Assembly: GCF_018987265.1 (NCBI RefSeq)
Contig: NZ_CP076853.1
Location: forward strand, 3,785,501-3,849,500
From: Rhizobium sp. WYJ-E13
GTDB taxonomy: Bacteria; Pseudomonadota; Alphaproteobacteria; Rhizobiales; Rhizobiaceae
Direction: 5' to 3'
Length of the DNA stretch: 64,000 bases
Shown here: in pieces, positions 10,251 through 19,660 of the stretch
How positions within the stretch are numbered: position 1 is the stretch's first letter
Layout: each line of letters opens with the position of its first letter
Program-made: the position numbers and the translations under genes
The notes under the pieces: generated by a model
What the model saw: the letters and a program-made list of their open reading frames with translations, nothing else
What the model was told of the DNA's origin: nothing
Databases searched by the model: none

Positions 10251-11459
10251 TCAGCTTGCCTGCATTGCCGAAAGCCTTGAAAGCGCCTTGTCGTAGCTGT
10301 GCTCGGCAAGGTGGCGCATCAGATAGTCTCGAGCCCCCTCCGACTTCCGCCTCGCACCATCAGGATCGTAATAGATGCTCTTCAGATGCGCTGCCGCCGC
10401 CAGCGGCGACGGATCGGCCCAGACGGCATCCTTGAGATCGGCAAATTCCGGATGATCATCGATGACGGGAATGAGTGAGGGCGCGACCAGCCAGGTATTA
10501 TCAGGGTCGCAAAAGTCTGCAGTACCCGACCATCCCGTCGAGACAACGGGCGTGCGGTGCATGATCGCTTCAGCCACCGTCAGACCGAACCCTTCCGAAC
10601 GATGCAGCGAAAGATAGGCGTTGGAATTACGGATAATGCCGTTGATCTCTGAACTCGCCAGATTGTCGGTAACGATCCTGATGTTAGGGTCGCCCTCGAC
10701 GGACTGCATGAGCATTCGAAGCGCTTCGTCCCTGCCCGGATTGCCGCTCGCCTTCATCAGCAGGAAGGCATTGGGGCACTCGATGCTGAACAGCCTGAAG
10801 GCCTCGATGGCAGCCTGCGGATTCTTGCGGTTGATCGAGGAACCGGCACTGAAAATGAAGGATACGAGGAAGGCATCCTCGGCAATCCCGAATTTCCGCC
10901 TGATACCGTCAGCCGCTGGCCGCTCGGTCACCGGATGCGGCACGACGATGACAGGTGCGGTCGTATGCGGCGCGATCGCCCGCCTGGTGAATTCAGAGGG
11001 AACGAGGACAGCGTTCATGTAATGCATGGCATTGCGCCATTCCGCCGGCACCACTTCGAGCTCCCAGGCCCAGTAGCCGATGTTGAAGGCGCGGGTGAAA
11101 TTGCCAAGCCCTTTCTTCAGGATCGCGCGCGGCAGCATGGGCGGATTGAGATGCCATATACGGGTTCCTGGCTGACCCTGGGAAACCTGGGTAGATGCCC
11201 ACTCCACCAGCTTGCCTTCATCCGGATGCGTGCTGACATCAGCAAGCATGATCTCACGGCCCGCCTGTGAGAGCGCGGCGGCGCAAAGCCGTGCGGATTC
11301 GCCGACACCTGCCGCCATCGACAGATAACCGACGACTTCCACTGGCCGGCGCGAGTTGAAAGCAAACCGCGATTTGACGATTAACCGCTGCAGAACATGT
11401 CCGCGCACGCTCCGATAGACGCCCCGCAAACCCTCTTCCGCCTGCACTCTGATCGTCAT
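10251..11459 (-). CDS. Glycosyltransferase family 4 (operon member)
   Basis: GT-B glycosyltransferase of 402 residues. It begins with the GYLSMAAGVGESARL donor/acceptor loop and has the C-terminal HRSEGFGLTVAEAI motif containing the E-x7-E residues. GGGAG lies five bases before the ATG at 11459, favouring it over a GTG at 11465. Fifteen bases downstream of the GH2 gene and 45 upstream of the flippase fusion, so co-transcribed. It probably adds a sugar to the glycan that this operon builds; donor and linkage cannot be told. Confidence 0.85.
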   Translation of the reverse strand: MTIRVQAEEGLRGVYRSVRGHVLQRLIVKSRFAFNSRRPVEVVGYLSMAAGVGESARLCAAALSQAGREIMLADVSTHPDEGKLVEWASTQVSQGQPGTRIWHLNPPMLPRAILKKGLGNFTRAFNIGYWAWELEVVPAEWRNAMHYMNAVLVPSEFTRRAIAPHTTAPVIVVPHPVTERPAADGIRRKFGIAEDAFLVSFIFSAGSSINRKNPQAAIEAFRLFSIECPNAFLLMKASGNPGRDEALRMLMQSVEGDPNIRIVTDNLASSEINGIIRNSNAYLSLHRSEGFGLTVAEAIMHRTPVVSTGWSGTADFCDPDNTWLVAPSLIPVIDDHPEFADLKDAVWADPSPLAAAAHLKSIYYDPDGARRKSEGARDYLMRHLAEHSYDKALSRLSAMQAS

Positions 11460-11474
11460 TGCCACTCCCAGCCC

Positions 11475-13949
11475 TTAAAGCGCGAAACGGCGCGAGGCGC
11501 CGACGCTCCTGATTTCGCCTGCCGGCAATGCATCGCCATCTGTACCCGCAGCGGCGATGAGCTTGACCCGCTTGGCAGGACCCGGCGCCAGATGGAACCA
11601 GTCTTCTTCCGCTCGATAACCTTCGACATCGATATGGACCGATTGGGCAAGCCTGTCGGTCGCAAGCGTGACGAACCAATCATCGCCCTCACGCATGAAG
11701 GATGCCTCGATCGTTGCGTCGTGGAACGCTTTGGTTCGCCCGCGCGGAAAATGGAACGCCTGCGCCAGCAACGCGCCGTCCATGGTCGATCGCAACCATG
11801 CGACGCTCACATCATGTGACGGCGCACCAAAACGGAAGGCATAGGCAGCATCGAAGAAGCCGCCGAAGAGATCGGTGCAGGCGATGCGCTCCACGCTTCT
11901 GGGATCGAGATTGAAAGCCTTGCTGCCACTCGCTACCTGCTGGCGCCCATCGCGCAGGCAGGCGACATCGAGTTCGACAGCGACCACCTTGTCCGTTTCA
12001 TTGATAACATGAGCGTAGAGGCCGTTCGTCCCCTCATCGGTGAAGACGAGTTGGACAGGACGGAAGGCGCGGCGCATTGCGTGCCAGACGGGCTTCGGCT
12101 CGCCGGTGGAATCGATCACGCCCCAGCCAGCTCCCGGCAACAGATCCTGCAGCGTCCAGACGAGCGCGCCATTGCAAGAAGATCCCTTACGCCTCCATTC
12201 GGCAAAGGTCTCCTCCAGCACCTCGCCCGTCACGGCGCGCGAAAGATCGAGATAGCGCTCGGGGTCTTCACGGCGGAGCTTAGCCGGGTCGAGATCGTAG
12301 AGAAGCCCGAGATAGAAATCCCTTATATCCTCGAAATCCCAGGAAGCGCCACGGTCGCGCGGCACCCGCTCTTTCCAGAGCGGACTGTGAACCGAGGGCA
12401 CGTCGAGATACCGCTGCAAGGTCTTTTGCTGCGGCACATGGGCGAAGGCCAGGCTTTCGGCCGCAAAACGGACCTCGGCACGGCGCGCATCCTCGAGCGG
12501 CCGCATATAGGCACCGACGCCGTAATAATGCGTGACGCCGGCATTGGGCGAAAAGGGCATGGTCCCGCTATAGGGCGAATTTGGCACATAAGGCACATCC
12601 GGCCGCATGCGCTGGCAGATCGCCGGGATGATCTCGTCGGCGATCGGCCCGCTCCAGAAATCCGCCGGGAGACCGAACATCGCCGCCTGCTGGTGGATCT
12701 CGCTGCCGCCGCAGAGCACGGCAAGCGAGGGCGAGAGCTGCGCGTCGTGCAGGAACTCCTCCACCTCGGCATGCACATGGCCGATAAAAGCCTTGTCGTT
12801 CTTCGGATAATCGAAATTGGCGAACATGAAGTCCTGCCAGACCATCAGCCCAAGTTCGTCGCAGAGCTCGAAGAATTCCGGCGTTTCATAGGCCATGGTC
12901 CCGCCGACGCGGATCATGTTCATGCCAGCCTCGGCAGCAAGCCGCAGGTAGGGCTCGTAATCGGCTCGCTCGCCAGGCAGCCGTACGATATCGGCCGTTG
13001 TCCAGACCGCGCCGCGGCAGAAGACCCGCTCGCCGTTGACGACCAGCGCGAAATCATTGCCATCAGCACCACCGTCTGCCTCGATACGGCGAAAACCGGT
13101 TTTGCCCAGCGAATGTTCTTCACCATCTATAACCAGCGTCACGTCATAGAGATGCGGCACACCATGCGTATGAGGCCACCATGCCTCGATGTCGGAAAGC
13201 TTGAGAATCGCCGAATAATGCCGATCGCCGATCTTCTCAAAACCTTGTTCGGCACCAGCGCAACGCAACAGCATCACCGGCTCCTCGCCAGCGGTATAAA
13301 GCGAAACGCTAAGCCGCCCCGCGCCATTTTCCTCCAACACCGCGCGCACCGAAACATTATCGACCGAGGCCGCACCCCGGCGCACGAGCGAGATCGGCCG
13401 CCACGGCCCGACCGCATGGATTTCCGGGCACCAGCCGGGCATATGCCCGAGCAGCGTCGTGCGGATGTTCTTCAGCCCTTGCGGTGTGATCATCTGCGGG
13501 CGCCAGCGGGCTCGCGGTCCGGGTTCGCCAAGGCGGGGGGCGAGCGCCCGGAAGCATAGGGCCAGTTCATCGCCACCTGCGAGCGTCACCGGTATCTCAT
13601 GGGCGGTGAACATACTCTCGGAGAAAAGGATCTCCACGCCGTTCAGAAAAACATGGCAGACCGTCGCCAGCCCCAGAAAACGCAGGAGCGCCTCTCCCGG
13701 CTCCACATCGAAGAGGCGAGTCAGATACCAGGCATCCCTGGTGTTGAGCGCTTGGGCATTTTCCCGGTCGAAAAGCCCGGCTCTTTCCAGCGCAGCCGCG
13801 ACAGTGCCCGGAACGGGTGCCGGAATGAACTGCGCCGACAGATGGATATCGTGCGGCGTCGCACAAGCGTCAGGCTCGGTCAGAACCAGATTCCATCCTT
13901 CGGAAAGCAAGCTTTCCTCAGCCCCGATGCTTGCTAACCGCCCCCGCAT
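11475..13949 (-). CDS. Glycoside hydrolase family 2, beta-mannosidase-like
   Basis: An 824-residue GH2 protein: N-terminal sugar-binding jelly roll (residues about 20-190), immunoglobulin-like domain, central TIM barrel (about 290-600) and C-terminal beta domains. No signal peptide is visible, so it should act in the cytoplasm. The general acid/base is Glu417 in GGSE (GNNE or GNSE in typical beta-mannosidases) and the likely nucleophile is Glu498 in FAAESLAF, so the enzyme looks catalytically competent. A hydrolase inside a glycan-building operon may trim, turn over or transglycosylate the product. GGAG eight bases before the ATG supports the start. Confidence 0.8.
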   Translation of the reverse strand: MRGRLASIGAEESLLSEGWNLVLTEPDACATPHDIHLSAQFIPAPVPGTVAAALERAGLFDRENAQALNTRDAWYLTRLFDVEPGEALLRFLGLATVCHVFLNGVEILFSESMFTAHEIPVTLAGGDELALCFRALAPRLGEPGPRARWRPQMITPQGLKNIRTTLLGHMPGWCPEIHAVGPWRPISLVRRGAASVDNVSVRAVLEENGAGRLSVSLYTAGEEPVMLLRCAGAEQGFEKIGDRHYSAILKLSDIEAWWPHTHGVPHLYDVTLVIDGEEHSLGKTGFRRIEADGGADGNDFALVVNGERVFCRGAVWTTADIVRLPGERADYEPYLRLAAEAGMNMIRVGGTMAYETPEFFELCDELGLMVWQDFMFANFDYPKNDKAFIGHVHAEVEEFLHDAQLSPSLAVLCGGSEIHQQAAMFGLPADFWSGPIADEIIPAICQRMRPDVPYVPNSPYSGTMPFSPNAGVTHYYGVGAYMRPLEDARRAEVRFAAESLAFAHVPQQKTLQRYLDVPSVHSPLWKERVPRDRGASWDFEDIRDFYLGLLYDLDPAKLRREDPERYLDLSRAVTGEVLEETFAEWRRKGSSCNGALVWTLQDLLPGAGWGVIDSTGEPKPVWHAMRRAFRPVQLVFTDEGTNGLYAHVINETDKVVAVELDVACLRDGRQQVASGSKAFNLDPRSVERIACTDLFGGFFDAAYAFRFGAPSHDVSVAWLRSTMDGALLAQAFHFPRGRTKAFHDATIEASFMREGDDWFVTLATDRLAQSVHIDVEGYRAEEDWFHLAPGPAKRVKLIAAAGTDGDALPAGEIRSVGASRRFAL

Positions 13950-13965
13950 GGTCAGATCTCCGGCT

Positions 13966-14928
13966 TCAGAATCGCTCCGCGAGCGATGCCATCATCGAAT
14001 CCCATGCATCGGCGGCCGGATCAAGTGCCGCCTTCAACGGCTCGAACTTGCGACGGGTAACAGCACGGGCAAGCTGGAACTGAACCGACTTCGCTACTTC
14101 CGAGATCCGGCGCGCCTCTTCGGCCGCAACACCAAACTCGCCGGCCGAAAGCCAGGTCAGATGATCGGCAGCAAGCTCGAAATTCGCACCAACCTGCCGC
14201 AGCGTGTTGAAGGCATATTTATGAAAGAAGCCGAAGGGCCGGTCGGCCACGGCTTCGACCTGCAGCGGGAAAACCTCTGCAAAGGCGCGTATCGGATTGG
14301 CGCTCGGACGACGTTTGAAATGGAAGCCGAGAAGCCCCCGCGACGCCTCGCGCAGATGTACCTCGCCGACCGGGCGTTCGGGGAACTTGACGAACTCCGT
14401 ATACGGGAGGAACGGCGCATCCTCATCCGTCAGATGGGACTGGAAAAGCCCGTCGAAATCCTCTCCCTCGATACGGAAAAAGCCGGCATTGTGGAAGTAA
14501 TCGACGCGCTTGCCGGCAAAATCCAGGCGGTTGATCGCGACCGTAGTCTTGCCGTGCTCCTGCCGGTAGGCGGTGCCGCGCGTGTCCGGCATGTAGAAGG
14601 AATCCATCTCGATGAGGCAAAGCCGCCCGCGGGCGATCTGCACCTCGACATGTCGCTCGACGCGGTCATAGATCGCAAGCTCGGTGGCGCGGATACCATA
14701 GAGCGCTTCGAGATCTTCCAGCGGCACCTTGAAGAAGGTGAACTGGTCGCCCTCGAAATCCTGCGTCAGCGTGAAGCCGAGCATGGCCTCCGGCGCAACG
14801 CCGAACGTCGATAGAACCTCGATCCAGAGATCGATGTAACAATTGGTCTCCGGCCACATGCGCTCGCCGGAATGCAGCGCATGTGGCTTGTAGGTATCGG
14901 GATCGATACCCGCAAAGACCGATATCAT
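13966..14928 (-). CDS. DUF1839 protein, candidate carrier-protein-dependent acyltransferase
   Basis: About 320 residues. It has the DUF1839 hallmark PETNCYIDLWIEVL near the N-terminus, then DFEGDQFTFFK and LEALYGI. I see Cys30, His125 (in EHGKTT) and Asp136 in an order and spacing like papain/C39-type folds, and the N-terminal layout resembles BtrH, which moves an amino-acyl group from an acyl carrier protein to an aminoglycoside in butirosin synthesis. That likeness is my inference. The ATG at 14928 is chosen because an in-frame ATG at 14973 would overlap the ligase gene; the gap to that gene is 8 bp. Conserved next to amino acid:carrier-protein ligases. Confidence 0.75.
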   Translation of the reverse strand: MISVFAGIDPDTYKPHALHSGERMWPETNCYIDLWIEVLSTFGVAPEAMLGFTLTQDFEGDQFTFFKVPLEDLEALYGIRATELAIYDRVERHVEVQIARGRLCLIEMDSFYMPDTRGTAYRQEHGKTTVAINRLDFAGKRVDYFHNAGFFRIEGEDFDGLFQSHLTDEDAPFLPYTEFVKFPERPVGEVHLREASRGLLGFHFKRRPSANPIRAFAEVFPLQVEAVADRPFGFFHKYAFNTLRQVGANFELAADHLTWLSAGEFGVAAEEARRISEVAKSVQFQLARAVTRRKFEPLKAALDPAADAWDSMMASLAERF

Positions 14929-14936
14929 TGAGCCGC

Positions 14937-15845
14937 TCAGCCCCACAGGACTTTCCGTACGCTGGCCGGCCATTCCTTGACGTCAAGGCCGTGGTGATGG
15001 AAGAGCGCCAGCGCAATGCGTTCCAAGCCGAAGCCGACGCAGGCCGTGTGGGCGACACTGCCGTCTTCGAGGTTCAGGCCCCACTTCAGGCCGAACGAAT
15101 CCTGGTGGTAGTTGAAGCTCATGCAGGCGGTTGGGTTCGCCGCCGAGGTGATCGGGATCAGCAGCTCGAACTTCAGGTTCTGGTCGCGCTGGTTGTTGAC
15201 CATCATCTTGCCGGCGCGGCCGAAGAACGGGTCGTTGGCAACGTCGATGGTCACGTCGAGACCGACCTGCTTCATCATTTCGACGCCGCGGTCCATCCAG
15301 CTCTGGCGGAAATCAGTCACATGCTGCTCGGTGCCCATGCAGACATATTCGCGCATGCGGAACAGCTGCTGGCGAGCCGGGTCCTTCGAGGGCTCATGGC
15401 GGAAGCAATAGGACTGCAGATCGAAAAGGCCGCCCTTGGCAGGCAGATTGCCGCGCTTGGCGACCGTCGGATAGAGCGGATAGCAGGCGGCGGGCGTCAG
15501 CACGATATCAGTTGCTTTCTGGTCCTTGGTCCAGTCTTCGCCGACTTCCATGCATTGCAGCAGGCTCATATGATCGAGCTCGCTGCCGCAGAAGCTGTGC
15601 ACCGTGCCGGCAAGCTGCGGGAAGCTCTTCATATAGCCGCTTTTTTCGAAGAGCGCGCGGTTCATGCCGGGCGGAAAACGCATCGCCTCGGCGCCGTCGG
15701 CACCGCCGAACGTGTCGATCAACCGTTCGAAGGCGGCAATGACGTCTTCAAACTGGCCGCTGCGGCCATAAAGGCCGTCAACGCCGGTATCGATCAGCAG
15801 GCCGGACTCGAAGAGCCGGTCCAGAAACGATGTCTGCATATCCAT
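14937..15845 (-). CDS. Amino acid:[carrier protein] ligase (SerRS-like, no tRNA-binding domain)
   Basis: ATP-dependent activation of a small amino acid and its transfer to the phosphopantetheine arm of a carrier protein. This 302-residue protein is the catalytic core of an archaeal-type seryl-tRNA synthetase: motif 2 [19 protein letters not shown] and motif 3 [10 protein letters not shown]. Cys121, Glu166 and Cys269 have exactly the spacing of the zinc ligands I recall for the Bradyrhizobium enzyme (Cys131, Glu176, Cys279). Known homologues from Bradyrhizobium and Agrobacterium load glycine or alanine on a neighbouring carrier protein. Four bases separate it from the flavoprotein gene. Amino-acid choice is not deducible here. 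Confidence 0.88.
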   Translation of the reverse strand: MDMQTSFLDRLFESGLLIDTGVDGLYGRSGQFEDVIAAFERLIDTFGGADGAEAMRFPPGMNRALFEKSGYMKSFPQLAGTVHSFCGSELDHMSLLQCMEVGEDWTKDQKATDIVLTPAACYPLYPTVAKRGNLPAKGGLFDLQSYCFRHEPSKDPARQQLFRMREYVCMGTEQHVTDFRQSWMDRGVEMMKQVGLDVTIDVANDPFFGRAGKMMVNNQRDQNLKFELLIPITSAANPTACMSFNYHQDSFGLKWGLNLEDGSVAHTACVGFGLERIALALFHHHGLDVKEWPASVRKVLWG

Positions 15846-15849
15846 GGCT

Positions 15850-17031
15850 TTACCCCAGTAGGCTAGTGTCCTGCTTGTGGACGAGGAGCATGCTCGACGT
15901 ATTGCCGAGGATGCGGTCGTTCGAGATCATGAGCTGTGCGGAATGGGCATCGCGCAGATGACGTCCGAGGCTGAAGGGCGTACCGTTCTTGTAGCCCATG
16001 ATGCCGCAGATGAGCATGGTATGATTGACGATTTCCAGGATCGTTTCCGAGGAAGCGATCTTGACGTTGTTCATCGCTACCGCAAAGCCCATCGATGAGA
16101 GCTTGTCGCCGTCAGCCTTGGCATCTTCATAGGCCTTGAGGCCGGCAACGACGTTCGACTTCACCATCTGCAGGAGGTTGGAGACCTCCGCGAGGCGAAG
16201 TGCGCCGGGCGGCGTCGCATCTGGAGACTTGCGGGCAGCGGCACGTACGAAGGCCTGCGCGCGGGAAACGGCATCGACGGCAATGCCGTACCAGACACCG
16301 CTCCAGAGCAGGTGCGAGGAAGCGAGCATCGACTGCGCAGCGATTTCAGCAAAAGGCTTCGGCAGGATCTGTACAGCCGGCGCCTCGCCCTTGAACAGGA
16401 AGCCGTCGGAGCTCGTGCCACGCATGCCGAGCGTATTCCAGACATGCGTCTTTTCGATCGTGTACTGATCTTTCAAGAAAGCTGTCAGCACCTGATCGGA
16501 AGAGGCGGCCTGCGGATGGCTACGCGAGGTGATGAGAATGGCATCGGCATGCGAGCCGTAGGAAATGACGGTCGCATCTTTTTCCAGCCGGCAGATATCG
16601 CCATCGATTTCGATGGCGCAGATGCTGTTGCGCAGATTGCCGCCGATTCCGCCCTCGGTGGTCGCGGAGGCGATCAGAAGCTGTTCAGCGACGATGCGGC
16701 GCATGAAGGCGCAATGCCATTCGCTGTCGGCGCCATGTTCGACGAGGCTGGAAAGCTTGATCTGGTGCATGGCAAAGACCATAGCGCTTGCCGCGCAGGC
16801 CTGGCCGAGCATCGAGCACAATTCGGCAATATCGGTGGTGGAAGCAGCCTCGCCACCAAGATGGCGGGGAATCTGGATACCGAGCAGTCGCTCGGCTTTC
16901 ATCGCATTGACGGCTTCCTGCGGAAACCGGCCTTCGATATCGACGGCATCCGCGTGTCTTGCCGCAATTTCGGCGACGCGGGCAGCCCTTGCGACCAGGC
17001 TGTCTTCCGTGATCTTGACCGGGAAGTTCAT
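15850..17031 (-). CDS. Acyl-CoA dehydrogenase-like flavoprotein acting with the carrier protein
   Basis: A 393-residue acyl-CoA dehydrogenase-fold protein: helical N-terminal domain, central beta domain ([12 protein letters not shown] region), C-terminal helical domain ending [21 protein letters not shown]. The position that carries the catalytic glutamate in many family members (YEGT) reads ILGN, with Leu375, so classic alpha,beta-dehydrogenation is doubtful unless another residue is the base; hydroxylation or oxidation of the carrier-bound amino acid is an alternative. Its start codon overlaps the stop of the acyl carrier gene by one base (TGATG), implying coupled translation and a substrate on the carrier. 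Confidence 0.82.
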   Translation of the reverse strand: MNFPVKITEDSLVARAARVAEIAARHADAVDIEGRFPQEAVNAMKAERLLGIQIPRHLGGEAASTTDIAELCSMLGQACAASAMVFAMHQIKLSSLVEHGADSEWHCAFMRRIVAEQLLIASATTEGGIGGNLRNSICAIEIDGDICRLEKDATVISYGSHADAILITSRSHPQAASSDQVLTAFLKDQYTIEKTHVWNTLGMRGTSSDGFLFKGEAPAVQILPKPFAEIAAQSMLASSHLLWSGVWYGIAVDAVSRAQAFVRAAARKSPDATPPGALRLAEVSNLLQMVKSNVVAGLKAYEDAKADGDKLSSMGFAVAMNNVKIASSETILEIVNHTMLICGIMGYKNGTPFSLGRHLRDAHSAQLMISNDRILGNTSSMLLVHKQDTSLLG

Positions 17032-17282
17032 CAGGCGACCTTTCGGCTATCCCGGATGAGATCGACCGTTTTGGCGATCGCCGAGATGCTCGCGAAGGAC
17101 TTGCGGTTCAGGAGATTATCGGGGAATTCGATGTCGAATGCCTCTTCGATGCCGAGCATGAGCTGCACCGAGGCGAAGGACGTCAGACCTGCAGAGTAAA
17201 GATCCGCATCGTCGGCAACCTGATCAACCGGAACAGGAAGCTTGCCGAACTTGGCTACGAGGTCGCGTATTGTCTTGTTCAT
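17031..17282 (-). CDS. Acyl carrier protein (aminoacyl carrier)
   Basis: An 83-residue acidic helical carrier protein. The phosphopantetheine serine is in AGLTSFASVQLML (Ser35 from the chosen start), with threonine replacing the usual aspartate of DSL, as I recall for carrier partners of amino acid:carrier-protein ligases. The ATG at 17282 has GGAG eight bases upstream; a GTG at 17291 is badly placed for that site. First gene of the seven-gene operon reaching to 6850; its promoter must lie in the 264 bp before epmB. Confidence 0.87.
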   Translation of the reverse strand: MNKTIRDLVAKFGKLPVPVDQVADDADLYSAGLTSFASVQLMLGIEEAFDIEFPDNLLNRKSFASISAIAKTVDLIRDSRKVA

Positions 17283-17546
17283 CCCATCCACTCCAGATTT
17301 TCATGATCCTGAGCCGGCATTCATCGCCTTTTCATGGGAGTGCTTTTAGTACGGAAAACAGAACATTCCGCTAATATAATTAGTTAAATATGACTGTCAC
17401 TCATACTTTGCATTTTACAAATCATGCCCGCCTCAGGCCTAATACTTAACTTCTATCAATAACTTGATGTAGTCCAAGCAGAGCGACGGCAAATGACACC
17501 GGCTATGTGGAGTGCAGAAATGGCACGCCGGGTGCGCGTTTTTGCG
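17283..17546. other. Intergenic leader upstream of the carrier-protein operon
   Basis: A 264 bp non-coding stretch between the carrier gene and the 3' end of epmB. Around 17370-17420 it is much more AT-rich than the neighbouring genes and probably holds the operon promoter. I see no confident sigma-factor boxes and no strong inverted repeat. Confidence 0.5.
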
Positions 17547-18599
17547 TTAACCGGCGGGCGGATAGGAATGCTCGTCGCCGCGATAATCCGAAACCGAATA
17601 GCAACCCTCACCGGTCGTCTGCACGGCGCCTTCTCCGATCACAGCCTTGCCGTAACCGCCGGGAATATCGAGAATATAGGTGGGCTGGCAGAGGCCGGAG
17701 ATACGGCCGCGAAGCGAGGCGACGATCTTCTGCCCCTCCTCTATCGACAGCCGGAAATGACTGGTGCCGGGCGCAAGATCCGGATGGTGGAGATAATAGG
17801 GCTTCACGCGCGTCTCGACGAAGGCCCGCATCAGCTCCGCCAGGATATCGGGATTATCGTTGACGCCCCTCAAGAGCACGGACTGGCTGACCATGACGAT
17901 GCCAGCATCGACGAGACGAGCGCAGGCAGAGCGTGCTTCCGCCGTCAGCTCACGCGGATGGTTGGCGTGAAGCGCGACATAGGTGGTCTTGCCGCTCGCT
18001 TTCAGCGCCGCGATCAGCGCCGCATCGATCTTCTGCGGTTCGACGACAGGTACGCGCGTATGGAAGCGCACGATTTTCACATGCTCGATCTCAGCAAGCT
18101 CGCTCAGAATCTCACCAAGCCGCCGCGGTGAAAGCACCAGCGGATCCCCACCGGTCAGGATGACCTCCCAGATTTCGCCATGCCCGCGGATATAGTCGAA
18201 GGCGGCCGCCAGCGCCGCCGGATCGAGCGTGCCAAGCCCCTGCGGCCCGACCATCTCGCGCCGGAAACAGAAGCGGCAATAGACGGGGCAAACATGTACC
18301 GCCTTCAGCAACACGCGGTCCGGATAGCGATGCACGATGCCTTCGACCGGACTGTGCGCCTGATCGCCGATGGGATCGGCCCGCTCTTCGGGCGTGGTGA
18401 CGAGTTCGGCGGCATCAGGCACGAATTGCCGGGCAATCGGATCGACCGGATCGCCATGATCGATCAGCCTCGCCATGGCGGGCGTCAGCGCGATGGCGTA
18501 ACGCATGGCGACCTCATCGAGCGCCGGCCGTTCGGCTGCCTCAAGCAGTCCAGCGCCGACGAGATCGTCGACGCTCTTGATCGGACGCATGACGTTCAT
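17547..18599 (-). CDS. epmB: EF-P (R)-beta-lysine pathway lysine 2,3-aminomutase
   Basis: Radical-SAM, PLP-dependent enzyme that converts L-alpha-lysine to (R)-beta-lysine for elongation factor P. The 350-residue protein has the radical-SAM cluster motif CPVYCRFC near residue 104 and the ILTGGDPLVL and HANHPREL segments of KamA/EpmB. It is shorter than clostridial lysine 2,3-aminomutases, as expected for EpmB. Its start overlaps the epmA stop by four bases (ATGA), and efp lies just beyond epmA, so the context fixes the role well. Confidence 0.9.
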   Translation of the reverse strand: MNVMRPIKSVDDLVGAGLLEAAERPALDEVAMRYAIALTPAMARLIDHGDPVDPIARQFVPDAAELVTTPEERADPIGDQAHSPVEGIVHRYPDRVLLKAVHVCPVYCRFCFRREMVGPQGLGTLDPAALAAAFDYIRGHGEIWEVILTGGDPLVLSPRRLGEILSELAEIEHVKIVRFHTRVPVVEPQKIDAALIAALKASGKTTYVALHANHPRELTAEARSACARLVDAGIVMVSQSVLLRGVNDNPDILAELMRAFVETRVKPYYLHHPDLAPGTSHFRLSIEEGQKIVASLRGRISGLCQPTYILDIPGGYGKAVIGEGAVQTTGEGCYSVSDYRGDEHSYPPAG

Positions 18600-19660
18600 C
18601 GGCCATACTCCGCCACCGGTGCCCAGAGGACCTGATCGATCCGCGACGCACCCGTCGCCAACATCACCAACCGGTCGAAGCCGAGCGCGATGCCGCTTGC
18701 TTCCGGCATGATGGCAAGCGCCGCCAGAAAATCCTCGTCGATCGGATAGGTCTCGCCATAGACCCGCATCTTCTCCGCCATTTCGATCTCGAAACGGCGC
18801 CTCTGCTCGGCAACATTGATCAGTTCGCCAAAACCATTGGCAAGCTCGACACCGCAGGCATAGAGCTCGAACCGCTCTGCCAAGCGCGGATCGCGTGCCG
18901 ACGGCCGCGCAAGAGCGGCTTCAGAAACAGGATATTCATCGAGAATGGTGACGTGGCCGAAACCGAGATGCGGCTCAATCTTTTCCACCAGCACGCGGCT
19001 GAAAAGATCGCTCCAGTGATCGTCGTCGGCAACGCGCAAGCCGACCCGCCGCATTTCGGTGGCGAGATGCTCGCGATCCGTCGAGCCGTCGGCGGAAACA
19101 GACGCCAGAAGATCGATACCGGCATGGCGGCTGAACGCTTCTGCGACGCTCACCCGCTCCGGTCCTGCGAAAGGATCGCACGCGGTGCCGCGATAGGTGA
19201 GCTTTGCCGCCTTGACCGTTTCGGCGGCAAGCGCCAGCAGACGCACGCAGTCCATCATCAGGCTCTCATAGCTTTCGTCCACCCGATACCATTCCAGCAT
19301 GGTGAATTCCGGATGATGCAGCGGCCCGCGCTCGCGATTGCGATAGACATGGGCAAAACAGGCGATGCGCTGCTCCCCGGCGGCAAGCAGCTTCTTGCAG
19401 GCAAATTCCGGCGACGTGTGCAGATAGAAGGGCGCCGCTTGACCGTCCGTCGTCAGCGCCTGTGTGGCAAAGGCATGCAGATGCGCCTCGTTGCCCGGTG
19501 ACACCTGCAGCGTGGCGGTATCGACCTCTATGAAGTCCTCACGGGCGAAATAACCGCGCAGGGCTGCCTGGACCGCATTGCGCCTGACAAGAAACGGGCG
19601 GCGATCGGCATGCACTGATGGTGTCCACCAGGGAGACGCTTTGGCGCTCGTGGGGTTCAT
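18596..19660 (-). CDS. epmA: EF-P--(R)-beta-lysine ligase (LysRS paralogue)
   Basis: Attaches (R)-beta-lysine to a lysine of EF-P. The 354-residue protein is a class II lysyl-tRNA-synthetase catalytic core lacking the anticodon-binding domain; motif 2 is seen in HHPEFTMLEWYRV and motif 3 in GIALGFDRLVML. Overlaps epmB by four bases and is divergent from efp, with 149 bp between them, giving a self-contained EF-P modification module. Confidence 0.92.
   Translation of the reverse strand: MNPTSAKASPWWTPSVHADRRPFLVRRNAVQAALRGYFAREDFIEVDTATLQVSPGNEAHLHAFATQALTTDGQAAPFYLHTSPEFACKKLLAAGEQRIACFAHVYRNRERGPLHHPEFTMLEWYRVDESYESLMMDCVRLLALAAETVKAAKLTYRGTACDPFAGPERVSVAEAFSRHAGIDLLASVSADGSTDREHLATEMRRVGLRVADDDHWSDLFSRVLVEKIEPHLGFGHVTILDEYPVSEAALARPSARDPRLAERFELYACGVELANGFGELINVAEQRRRFEIEMAEKMRVYGETYPIDEDFLAALAIMPEASGIALGFDRLVMLATGASRIDQVLWAPVAEYGR

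Noticed and set aside
12009..13559. 516-codon plus-strand open frame
   Set aside because: Lies fully antisense to the GH2 gene; arginine/histidine-rich composition typical of shadow frames in GC-rich DNA.
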